From the NCBI GenBank assembly GCA_016719815.1, contig JADJYK010000007.1, positions 62,001-126,000 on the forward strand: 64,000 bases of DNA. Direction: 5' to 3'. The stretch comes from Chitinophagaceae bacterium (GTDB lineage: Bacteria > Bacteroidota > Bacteroidia > Chitinophagales > Chitinophagaceae). The translations under genes were made by a program, and so were the position numbers. This document shows positions 55,480-64,000 of this stretch, one piece after another (position 1 is the first letter of the stretch; every line of letters starts with the position of its first letter). Under the pieces are notes generated by a model. It was not told the DNA's origin and did not search any database. It saw nothing but the letters and a program-made list of their open reading frames with translations.

Positions 55480-56415
55480 TTACCTTGGCCCGAGGTAAGT
55501 CATGGTATCAAAGAATTTTCTCAAAACATTTCCATTATATCCAATTTCTGCATAAATAATCTTATTAACAGGGTCATAAGATCCTGAATACACCTGATTA
55601 GTTACAGTAAAGGCATATGGATACTGATTCCAATCTATAAGAACATTAGTAGAAGGATTAAATATCAGATTAGTCGTAAAACTACCGTAATAGCTGGCTC
55701 CACCTAAAATGGGGTGAGCATAGGTAGCGGCAGCAGGCCAGTACATAGTAACACTGCTCGGTCCAGATGTAATCATATGCACAATTTCATCATACGGGGC
55801 ATCATAAGGTACCCTGTTATGGTAACCAACCAAGTTGTATTTGCCATCATACTTATTCTTAATACTAAATTCAATCAGCAAATTCTTCATATTAGAGGCA
55901 ATGGTATAATTTCCGGTAACACTTACGATTTTAACACCAACACCATAAGTTGAATTTGGATCAAAAGAAAGCGTACTTGGTACATTAATCGGGATTTCTA
56001 CATTCCTTCCGCCCGCCGGAATGGTAACAGTAGTACGGGCAGGGCTACCAGCCAGACCAGGCATTGTAAACAATGAATAATTCATTATTTTAATACTTGT
56101 ACCGTTAGCTGTATTATATGATTTCACCATATTAGAATCGAGTTCCAGGGTAATCACAATATCAGAAGGAGCCGGAGTACCAGACTCAAGATTTACATAT
56201 ACCAAGCCGTTTACTGCCTGACTAGAAGCTGATACATCAAGGCCATATGTATTTTTTGCTTTGGCTGCCAGCGGGAAACCTACTCCCGGGGGCTGCGTAT
56301 CAGGATCATTGATCCCGTATTCATTATTGTCAAATCCCTTGTCTTTCAGGCATCCGGTAAGCACAAACATGCTTGCTGCTGCGAAGATCAGGGATGATAA
56401 AAATGTTTTTTTCAT
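55480..56415 (-). CDS. DUF1735 (BT_3987-like) surface lipoprotein
   Basis: A 311-residue lipoprotein starting at MKKTFLSSLIFAA, with lipobox LTGC at about residues 19-22. The body has the DUF1735 Ig-like pattern (VNGLVYVNLESGTPAPSDIV, then VTIPAGGRNVEIPINV) and a second C-terminal domain (KYDGKYNLVGYHNR ... GPSSVTMYWPAAATY). Proteins of this type are often the third gene of Sus-like operons and probably bind the substrate at the cell surface. Here it is the last gene of a SusC-SusD-DUF1735 operon, 35 bases after susD. Confidence 0.85.
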   Translation of the reverse strand: MKKTFLSSLIFAAASMFVLTGCLKDKGFDNNEYGINDPDTQPPGVGFPLAAKAKNTYGLDVSASSQAVNGLVYVNLESGTPAPSDIVITLELDSNMVKSYNTANGTSIKIMNYSLFTMPGLAGSPARTTVTIPAGGRNVEIPINVPSTLSFDPNSTYGVGVKIVSVTGNYTIASNMKNLLIEFSIKNKYDGKYNLVGYHNRVPYDAPYDEIVHMITSGPSSVTMYWPAAATYAHPILGGASYYGSFTTNLIFNPSTNVLIDWNQYPYAFTVTNQVYSGSYDPVNKIIYAEIGYNGNVLRKFFDTMTYLGPR

Positions 56416-56449
56416 GTTAATCAATTTTTTATTAGTTAGTTAATGCTGA

Positions 56450-58051
56450 TTAGTTAATATCCCAGAAAATACGGCTGTAACGCTCAACTGTTCCCTGAGC
56501 ACCTACGTTAGCTGCGTTATAGTTGTATTCTGTTTGCGGGTACAGATATCTAACCGGTATCTTGGTGGAAGTATTTTGCGGAGCGACTGAAAGCGGAGGA
56601 CCTGCATCAAAACCAACACCTGCACCATAAACAAAACGGTCATTAATCGGAGAGGATGTTACCACCTGGTTATATCCAACCCTGCGGTAGTCAGTCCAAA
56701 CTTCAAGCGGAGTGATGCCGTTTAAAGCAAACCATTTCTGAGATATAATCGTAAACAACCCCCCTACAGGTTGCGTGCCGGCAGGATTGGCAGGTGTATT
56801 TGCTACAGCAGCAGCATCTACGTCAGAATAACCGGCATTTCCAGAAATATAACTGGCAGCCGAACCGCTAACACCCATATAGGTAAAACTCTCCTGGATG
56901 CCCTGATTGGTAAGATCAACAACTGATGGGCCAGATGTGAGAAAACCTCTGAGCCTTGCTTCAGCCTGCAGGAAATAGCTTTCGGCAGCTATCATAATGG
57001 CTTGAGGAGCTGTATTTGTTTTATACAGACCGGGGCCAATACCAGCCAGGTTGGCGGCAGCATTAGCAGTAATTGGAGGTAACCCATAGGCAACCCCAAC
57101 CAAACCGTTTGCACCTGCTTCGTAGAACCGTGTAGTTCTTCCATCTGCATTATACTTGTAGTACTCAATTCCCCACTCGTTAGCCTTATAATACACACTG
57201 TTTTGCGGAGCTGTACCAGTTGGAGTAGCTCTATAGTTATTATAGAATGGGTTTGGCTTATCAGTTACATAGCCAGGCTGAACCATTACATTTTCGCCAG
57301 CGCCAAGGAAGCCACTTCCTTCTGTATTAATGATCGCCATTTCAGCAGCAATCGGGAATCCGGAAACAGCATAAGCATGTACCAGTAATCTCAATTTGAG
57401 GGTATTGGCAAAACGAATCCATTTACCTTTATCACCACCAAAAACAATATCATTGGTAGCAATATTTTTATTAGGATTTGTTGCATTTACCACAGCGCCT
57501 TTAATAAGCGCAATAGCCGCATCCAGTTCTCTGAATAGATTTTTGTAAATATCTACGCCGTTGTCGTATGCAGGAGTAGGATTTAATCCGCCCTTCAGTG
57601 CCTGGGAGTAAGGTACATTTCCATACACATCCACAAGCATTTGATAATTGTGAGCTTTCATAATGCGGGCAATGCCCTCATAGAATCCGGCACCGGCTTG
57701 TGCAGCTTTACTGATAATAATCTGGTAGTCGTAATTATTGTCATAACAGTTGTTCCAGATACCAGTTCCAAAGCCTGTAGTAATCTGGTATGATTCTTCT
57801 ATTACGCTGGGGGCATATGTACCAGACCTTGCCCACCATCCCATCCAGTTTTGGGTAGTACCCCACTGATTGGCAACAATGGTTCCGGTAGCGTGGAGTG
57901 CAGCAGGAAGCACAACATCATAAGTAACAGTACTGTCAGTAGGACTATTGATGTTCTGGTTGATGTTGAACTTATCCTTACCACAACCCGTTCCAATTAC
58001 CACAAGGCCGATGGCCAGGGGCAGGCTGTATATAAGTTTATTGAGTTTCAT
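56450..58051 (-). CDS. SusD/RagB family nutrient-binding lipoprotein
   Basis: A 533-residue SusD-like lipoprotein with signal and lipobox (VIGTGCGKD, Cys near 23). The all-helical TPR-like body is seen in ARIMKAHNYQMLVDVYGNVPYSQAL near 127-150 and ELDAAIALIKGAVVN near 190. The C-terminal segment FFLQAEARLRGFL and KWFALNGITPLEVWTDYRR follow the SusD_2-type family. It forms the lid of a SusC receptor and captures glycans or peptides at the surface. It starts 18 bases after susC. Confidence 0.92.
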   Translation of the reverse strand: MKLNKLIYSLPLAIGLVVIGTGCGKDKFNINQNINSPTDSTVTYDVVLPAALHATGTIVANQWGTTQNWMGWWARSGTYAPSVIEESYQITTGFGTGIWNNCYDNNYDYQIIISKAAQAGAGFYEGIARIMKAHNYQMLVDVYGNVPYSQALKGGLNPTPAYDNGVDIYKNLFRELDAAIALIKGAVVNATNPNKNIATNDIVFGGDKGKWIRFANTLKLRLLVHAYAVSGFPIAAEMAIINTEGSGFLGAGENVMVQPGYVTDKPNPFYNNYRATPTGTAPQNSVYYKANEWGIEYYKYNADGRTTRFYEAGANGLVGVAYGLPPITANAAANLAGIGPGLYKTNTAPQAIMIAAESYFLQAEARLRGFLTSGPSVVDLTNQGIQESFTYMGVSGSAASYISGNAGYSDVDAAAVANTPANPAGTQPVGGLFTIISQKWFALNGITPLEVWTDYRRVGYNQVVTSSPINDRFVYGAGVGFDAGPPLSVAPQNTSTKIPVRYLYPQTEYNYNAANVGAQGTVERYSRIFWDIN

Positions 58052-58069
58052 ATCTTCTGTTGTTTTAAA

Positions 58070-61000
58070 TTATAATGAAATATTTAAGCTTGCTCCGAAT
58101 ATCCTGGTTGACGGAGTATTGTCCAAACCAGCAACACCCATTGCGTTTCCTGTAGTATTTGCAAACTCAGGATCGTACCACTCGTTTGTCTTCGGCAGGA
58201 ACATAAAGAGGTTCCTTCCGCTGATTGTGAATGTAGCACCTTTGATTACATTTTTGGTAAAGCCTAAAACTTTCGAAGGAATATTATAGGTCAAACTCAA
58301 TTCCCTGATTTTCCAGAATGCACCAGAAACAAGGTAGTTTGTATTAGCACTGGTGTTAACTGCCTGTGACCAGAAGTTGTATCCACCATTCTGAGTGTAG
58401 ATACTTGTATTAGCCACATATTTTGAACCATCCCAGTAAGAAGAGTTCGGGAAAATGAACGGCTGACGGTGATTCTGGCCGCTTCTCTTAGAAATACCAG
58501 AGAAGTCCATCGGGTTACCCCAGTTACCAGTGTAAATCTGGTTACCTGTACGATAGTCAGCAACAGCTGCAAAGGTCAGGTTCTTCCAGTTTACATTCAG
58601 GCTAAGTCCTAATAAATGATCTGGTGAAGTATGACCGAAAGGCTTGATTACCGGATCAACTGAAGGGTAGCCAGTGATTGGGTCAACTACTACTCTGCCC
58701 TGATCATCACGAACGTAGTCTGTCAATTTAAATGTGTATGCAGGCTGACCTACGATTACGTAGTTAGCATTACCAATACCTAACTCATCCACTCCCTCAA
58801 TAATCTTTGTTACTTCATTTGTCTGGTAAGTATAGTTTGCCTTTACATCAATATTAACCTGCCCAAGTTTTACCAAAGGAGTTAATTTCAAATCGAACTC
58901 AAGTCCTTTGTTTACAAATGAGGCAGCATTCAGCAATGCACTGGTAAATCCGGTTGCACCTGAATATTGCACACCAACAATCTGGTCGCTGTTATCCTGC
59001 ATGTATGCAGTAGCTTCCAGCATGATGCGGTTTTTAAGGAATCCAAGTTCCAAACCAACTTCTTTGTTAATAACGAACTCAGGAGTGTATTTAAACTGAC
59101 GGAGCTGATTGGAAGATGTGTAACCAACCAATGTTCCGTAAGGGAAACCACCACCGAGGCCATAGGTATTTTCCAAACCCTGTGCACCAAGGTTTACGTT
59201 ACCTGTTTTAGAGATAGCACCTCTTACTTTCAGGTAAGAAAGCGTTTTGTTTCCTTTTAATGCAGATATGGCATCTGACAGTATTAAAGAAACGTTACCA
59301 CCAGGATAGAAGTACCTGATATCATTAAACTGGTAATTATAATAATAAGCAAGGCGGCTGTCCATATCGTAGCTGCCGGTAACTTCAGCAAAAGCCCAGT
59401 TATTGTAGTTAAATCCAAGTTTACCAAAGAAACGCTGCAACCTAGTCTTTGAACTTGATTCAGAAGCACCGGGTTCACCCTTACGGCCAATAATATTAAA
59501 CAACGAAGGGAAGGCGAGGTTGTTGCTTGATACGCTTATAGATTTTGTATCTGTTTCCCTGAATGAATGACCAATTAAGGCATCAAGTTTAATACTTCCA
59601 ATCTTTTTGTAATAGTTGCAAAGAATTCTGAATTGAGCCTTGATGAAATGGTTTCTCCATCAACAACCTGAGATACCATATCGCCTGTTTGTGCTACAGA
59701 TTTGTGTACAGAATCTTTTGACCATGGGTTGTAGTTGTAAGCAGTTTGGGTTGCTTTGTATGAACCAGAAGTATAGGTAGCGCCAAGGCGATAGGTAAGA
59801 TTCAGCCAGTTTGTAGCTTTATAGTTCAATTCAACATTACCAAATAAATCATCACTCTTACCTACATTTCTGAAATTATCAACCATGAAATAAGGGTTGT
59901 AGTAATAATCGTTAAAGTAATAGTTTGGATTAGCCCAGTTTGGACTACCATCTGAATTAAATTCATTCTTCCAGTCTTTGAAACGGGTAATCGGAATTTG
60001 CATTGGAGTATTAAATACGTTCCACATCACTGAATAGTCTCTTCCGTTACCAAAGCTGGAACCGGCAGTTACATCATAATTGCCTTTTGTATAGTTTACA
60101 GAGTAAGAAGCTTTAAACTTATTATACTCTTGGTTTGCCGCCATGTGCAGGGTAACCCTTTTGTTTACATCCTTCGGCATTACACCCTGAATGTTAACAT
60201 TCTGAGCACTCAGGTAGAAATCGCCAGTAGAGAAAGAAACATCAGTTTGGTTTGTAATACCTGTATTCCAGAATTTCAGTTTTTCTTTTGGACGGGCAAG
60301 GTACTCAACCATATACTGTGTACCGCCGGGGCCGTTTTGCCCAATCTGACGCAATGAACCATCAAAAGCATCACCGTAACACTGGTTCTCTATGGGATCA
60401 TAAACACCATAACCAAATGCATCGAGTGCTGAACCTGATCCAAACTCAGTTTGGAATTTAGGCATATAAGATACTCTTTCAATCTGAGTTGTATGTCCTA
60501 CAGATATCTGGGGAGTTTTTCTGCTTCCGCCGCCTTTACGGGTTGTGATAACGATAGCACCGTTAGCTCCATCAGGACCATAAATGGCAGTTGATGAAGC
60601 AGATTTCAGGATGGACACATCCACGATATCGTTCGGGTTGATTGAATTGATAAACCCAAGAGAAATAGGCACACCATCCACAATCAGCATTGGCTGGTTA
60701 TTACCTGTAAGTGAACGAATGCTGCGGAGTGTAATCCTTGTATCAGCAAATACACCATTGTTAACAGTCTGTACGTTCAGGCCTGATACTTTACCTGTTA
60801 AACCATTCTGAAGGTTTACGGTTTTGGCCTGGGTAAGTTCAGCAGATTTTACCTTAGCGGTACTATAGCCCAACTCTTTGGCTTGCTTAGCAACACCAAG
60901 TGAAGTAACAATTACTTCAACACCTGTTGTGGCTCTTGATTTGGCAGTAACAGTTACTGCACTACCAGTTCCAACAGTCACTTCTAATGTTTCAATACTG

Positions 61001-61221
61001 GCCCCTGTAACAACAAGGACATCACCTGTTTTAGCGAGGATACGAAACTGACCACCATTGTCAGCCGCTGTACCAGTATTTGTCCCCTTGATTGTTACGG
61101 ATGCTCCCGGAACCGGAGCTCCTGCTTCGTCAGTCACGATACCGGAAATCCACCGGTTCTGACCAAATGCCATTGCAGAAAACAGCAATAACATTGTAAA
61201 CAGAGTAGCAATTTTTCTCAT
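58070..61221 (-). CDS. SusC/RagA family TonB-linked outer-membrane receptor, one apparent frameshift
   Basis: Repaired length 1050 residues. The signal peptide (MRKIATLFTMLLLFSAMAFGQ) is followed by a carboxypeptidase-regulatory domain (about 25-100), a plug (about 110-230, LRSIRSLTGNNQPMLIVDG then SASSTAIYGPDGANGAIVI), and a large barrel. The frame stops at 59575 after TKRLEVLNLMP. Adding one base to the A5 run (T5 at 59604-59608, plus strand) gives TKKIGSIKLDALIGHSFRET and carries on through LFNIIGRKG to the normal end. It transports a ligand captured by the SusD partner using TonB energy. The operon has no glycoside hydrolase, so the nutrient is unknown. Confidence 0.92.
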
Positions 61222-61393
61222 GTTAACGTTAATTTTTAAAATTTAAAAGCTTTGATTATCAGCGAAAACCGTCAATTTTCATAGGAATTACTATACGTCG
61301 AAGACACGAATACCTCCGATTACGCTGCCGCAAGGTAAAAAAAAAATTAACAATTAGTTCTATGTTCTTGATTTTTTTCTGTTTATAAAACTC
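61222..61393 (-). promoter_or_regulatory. Upstream region of the Sus operon with a TTAACGTTAA palindrome
   Basis: A 172-base non-coding stretch upstream of susC. The perfect palindrome TTAACGTTAA (61223-61232) sits directly before the ATG. A T10 run (A-run on the plus strand) next to a TACCTTGC element may be the promoter. No ECF sigma or anti-sigma gene is close. Confidence 0.35.
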
Positions 61394-63442
61394 CTATAAC
61401 GTGTACCTTATCTGAAGCTTCACATCGGTTTTGTGTCCTCCCTCAATTTCATCCAAACCTGAACCGGCTATATTCTTGCTGGGATAGACAGTTCGGGCAA
61501 ATCGCAGCCACATTGTAATTTTCTTTGACAAATCATAACTGGCATTTATATAATACCTTATCCCTTTATCAAAAAAGGAAGGGATCGAATAACTATATAA
61601 AACATCATTTTCATACGCATAAATCCTTGAATTGTAAGTATCTGTTTCAAAATATTGCACTCTTGCACCTAAATTCAGCTGACTGAATAAAGGCTTAAAA
61701 ATGACATCTTGAAAAATCAAAAAACCGTTTTCGTTATCTTCTTTATTGTTGCCAAACCATTGCAGTTCGGCCCTGCTTTTAATGGTAATTGAGGGGCTGA
61801 TGCGATAGCTAACCTGTGTTCGCCAGCTTTTTCGTGGTAAAGCCGCCAGCAAATTGGTAGTTGTTGTATTGCCAGACGCATTGGATTGCTTTGATTCTAT
61901 CCTGAACCTGCTGTAAACTTCCACTTGCTTATTTGGAGTAAACGTTACCTGTGTAAGATAATCAGTCCCGGTTGAGGGTGCATCAACCAGGTATTTTAGC
62001 CACGGAAATTGGAAGAAATCACAATAAGCATCAATTTTCAATCCAGTGGCAGGTCTGATTGTTATACCTGCATAAACTCCTTTTTCATTGGAAGGGTAAG
62101 CACTTTCAGTAAACGCATTGCCGTTTACCGCCTGGTAAGCTACACTAATATATCTATGAATAACAGAAATATCAACTTTAGGATCCACACTCATCATCAA
62201 CCCGGTTATTACTGCAGGATTAAAGTTTTTGTCAATTGCCACCTCACCAAAAAAATGCATATTTCTGAAAGTATAACTATAATCCACACTTCCGTTATGC
62301 CAGCTATTTCCACCAATGGCATGCAGATTATATGGCTCATTTCTTTTTTGAACCGAAGTAGAAAATCTGTAGATTATCCCATTTACTCCAACGTGAAAAT
62401 TTCGGGTTTTATAAGCAATATTAAGCCCGGCAGCAGTTTGTACAAGTTTATTTCTGTCATTCAGTTCGGATGGGGTGCGATGATACCCTGAACTCAATAA
62501 TGAAGAAACGTAGTCTTCATTATTCACAGTGTCTGCCACAAAATTTGCACTAAGTTTTCTGAAAGAAACAAATGCCGTCGATTCAATCTTTCCTTTCCTT
62601 ATTGTAATACCAGCTCCCCGATGAAAATAGAACTCCCCTGCAGAGCTGTATGGACGAAGTACTGCGGATTGACGCTTAACACCCATAACATCCACACTTT
62701 TTTTAAAAGCAAGATTCTGCCAGAGTATTAAACCCTGACCGAGGTTAACCGTAAAATCTCCCACTGCCGCTGATTGGATAATGCCAATTTTTCTTGCAAA
62801 AAAATGAAACGAATAAAAATCAAAACCCTGGCGCTGCCCGCCTTTGAAAAATTGCTCGCCAGCATCTTTGTCTCCAACTAATCCATATTGCAAAAGATTT
62901 TTGTAATTATACCTGTACCTCACGAAAATCCGCTGTGGACTGCCTAAATATTTTGTACTGGTTGTTGCCGCATTATATCCTTTTGCTGTTTCCAGAACCT
63001 GTGACACCCGCAGCAAAAAACTGTGCTCTCCGCCACTGGTTCTTTTGCGCATATCATCTGACAAGGAGACGGCTCCGGTGACAGTAATAAATGGAAGTAA
63101 CTTTTTAATAGTCGCTATATCCCACGCTGGCACCGATTGCAATTCATAAATGCTTTGCAGCCTTCCAAGAATGGCCCGGTAAGCTATAAGATTGGCAATC
63201 TGTAAATCCGACAATAAGCGCAACTGTCTTAATTCATCTGCATCTGCAATGTTAATATTTAGCTGATCCTTTCTGAAACCTTCAAGATCCTGCAACCATG
63301 CATCATCTTCTGTTTCAGACTGATCGGCATCTGTCTGGTTTTCCAGTTGCTGTTCAGTACTCACAGGTATTTCCTGGGCTATTGTTACCGGTGAATAAAA
63401 AGTAGTCAATATCAGCAGGAAAATAATATTAATTCTGGCCAT
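61394..63442 (-). CDS. Exported helix-hairpin-helix protein with outer-membrane barrel-like body
   Basis: A 682-residue protein from ATG 63442, overlapping the preceding gene by 14 bases. After the signal peptide (FLLILTTFYSPVTIAQ) and an acidic spacer there is a ComEA-like helix-hairpin-helix region (NINIADADELRQLRLLSDLQI, then LGRLQSIYELQSVPAWD; about 57-120). The rest is beta-rich with barrel strands (VRYRYNYKNLLQYGLVGD, AAVGDFTVNLGQGLILWQ, and C-terminal VKLQIRYTL). The family is widespread and uncharacterised in Bacteroidota. Its pairing with the upstream barrel protein suggests a joint outer-membrane function. Confidence 0.82.
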   Translation of the reverse strand: MARINIIFLLILTTFYSPVTIAQEIPVSTEQQLENQTDADQSETEDDAWLQDLEGFRKDQLNINIADADELRQLRLLSDLQIANLIAYRAILGRLQSIYELQSVPAWDIATIKKLLPFITVTGAVSLSDDMRKRTSGGEHSFLLRVSQVLETAKGYNAATTSTKYLGSPQRIFVRYRYNYKNLLQYGLVGDKDAGEQFFKGGQRQGFDFYSFHFFARKIGIIQSAAVGDFTVNLGQGLILWQNLAFKKSVDVMGVKRQSAVLRPYSSAGEFYFHRGAGITIRKGKIESTAFVSFRKLSANFVADTVNNEDYVSSLLSSGYHRTPSELNDRNKLVQTAAGLNIAYKTRNFHVGVNGIIYRFSTSVQKRNEPYNLHAIGGNSWHNGSVDYSYTFRNMHFFGEVAIDKNFNPAVITGLMMSVDPKVDISVIHRYISVAYQAVNGNAFTESAYPSNEKGVYAGITIRPATGLKIDAYCDFFQFPWLKYLVDAPSTGTDYLTQVTFTPNKQVEVYSRFRIESKQSNASGNTTTTNLLAALPRKSWRTQVSYRISPSITIKSRAELQWFGNNKEDNENGFLIFQDVIFKPLFSQLNLGARVQYFETDTYNSRIYAYENDVLYSYSIPSFFDKGIRYYINASYDLSKKITMWLRFARTVYPSKNIAGSGLDEIEGGHKTDVKLQIRYTL

Positions 63443-64000
63443 CACCTTTTTTATTAATGTTAAACAAAAGCATTAATCCCGGAGTTATGCCGAGTTGCGG
63501 ATGATAACCCGCCAAAATATCAATTCTGAAAGATTTCAGCGACAAACCTGCACCAGCCCATACAGTTGAAGAAGCAGAAGACATGCCAGCCCGGATAAGC
63601 AACTGTTGTATCAGCTTATATTGAAATCCGGCGGTTATATTTACCGGTTGATTCTCTTCTTTTTCTATTTCTGCGGATACATAAAATTTATCAGAAACAT
63701 CATATCCCATTCCAAATGTGTAAACTGCCGAAAGCTTTTCCTCCTGATCTTTCCCAAATTTTCCGCCCACCGGATTATCAACATGTAAGCCTGCATGAAG
63801 TTTTTCTGTTAAATGAGTGATAATACCTGCCTCAAAACTTACAGTTGCAGCATCTCCATAACCGGCAATACTGATGCGGCTATAGTTAAATTGCACCCCT
63901 GCATCTATTTTGCTTCCCAGACTTCTCGCATATGCAAGACCCGCTACTGATGTATTGTTTTCTGAAAACCCTGAATGGTTGGCCGTTAACCCGAAGTTGC
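63429..64000 (-). CDS. Outer-membrane beta-barrel protein, 5' end beyond the window
   Basis: The frame is open to the right edge, so the N-terminus is outside. The visible 190 residues are consecutive beta strands (SVAGLAYARSLGSKIDAGVQFNYS, EAGIITHLTEKLHAGLHV, TFGMGYDVSDKFYVSAEIEK, QQLLIRAGMSSASSTVWAG) ending in LGITPGLMLLFNI. This resembles a PorV/PorQ or FadL-like barrel. An internal GTG at 63896 is unlikely to be the start because the homologous pattern continues upstream. It overlaps the HhH gene by 14 bases and surely forms one transcript with it. Confidence 0.75.
   Translation of the reverse strand, partial: NFGLTANHSGFSENNTSVAGLAYARSLGSKIDAGVQFNYSRISIAGYGDAATVSFEAGIITHLTEKLHAGLHVDNPVGGKFGKDQEEKLSAVYTFGMGYDVSDKFYVSAEIEKEENQPVNITAGFQYKLIQQLLIRAGMSSASSTVWAGAGLSLKSFRIDILAGYHPQLGITPGLMLLFNINKKGDGQN

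Overview
The window comes from a Bacteroidota chromosome, most likely a member of the Chitinophagaceae (order Chitinophagales). The phylum rests on several things seen here: a SusC/SusD pair, type IX secretion (T9SS) sorting domains, a PorP/SprF protein, DUF1735, DUF3467 and SprB-type domains, and promoters of the TTG-N19-TAnnTTTG type. The family assignment is inference from gene content. No tRNA, rRNA, CRISPR array, phage or insertion sequence was recognised; this looks like ordinary chromosomal backbone.

Layout. 1-5.8 kb: a glycosyltransferase cut by the window edge, an ABC exporter with a rhodanese, a DUF2721 membrane protein, and a TonB-dependent receptor whose promoter lies inside a large dyad operator. 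6-10 kb: a cytochrome c-like lipoprotein facing a DUF1501/DUF1800 secreted pair. 10-20.8 kb: thiolase, pyrD, a TerC protein, a lipocalin-like protein, a lipase, a TPR histidine kinase with its response regulator, rsmE and dnaB. 21-30 kb: an orphan beta-rich protein, recN, a zinc-ribbon coiled-coil protein, a Nif3-family protein, YitT, DinB and a large MG2/plug protein. 30-36 kb: a 15-PKD T9SS giant followed by a PorP/SprF protein. 36-43 kb: aquaporin, peroxiredoxin, a sorting-domain-only protein, an RlmI-like methyltransferase, grpE-dnaJ, and a VWA protein. 43-54 kb: hpt, a glucosaminidase, an O-methyltransferase, a Na+/solute symporter, a LOG protein, a fused branched-chain E1, an FAH-family protein, pth, rplY, prs and radC. 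54-61 kb: DUF3467, a secreted unknown, then a DUF1735-SusD-SusC operon on the minus strand. 61-64 kb: a helix-hairpin-helix/beta-barrel protein and a second barrel cut by the right edge.

The most important technical observation is that about a dozen otherwise normal genes, including the essential dnaB and pyrD, are each broken by one-base length changes, nearly always in homopolymers. Restoring one base gives a full-length family-typical protein each time. This points to uncorrected sequencing indels rather than gene decay. I therefore give full spans for these genes. The same logic uncovers a hidden signal peptide on the PKD giant, a longer C-terminus on the lipocalin-like protein, and a small lipoprotein.

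No clearly new multi-gene system was found. The best leads are the tandem-dyad operator on the TonB receptor (a candidate zinc-uptake locus), the SprB/cytochrome c lipoprotein beside the DUF1501/DUF1800 pair, the sorting domain without cargo, the dyad at the grpE promoter, and the orphan Sus locus with no enzyme.
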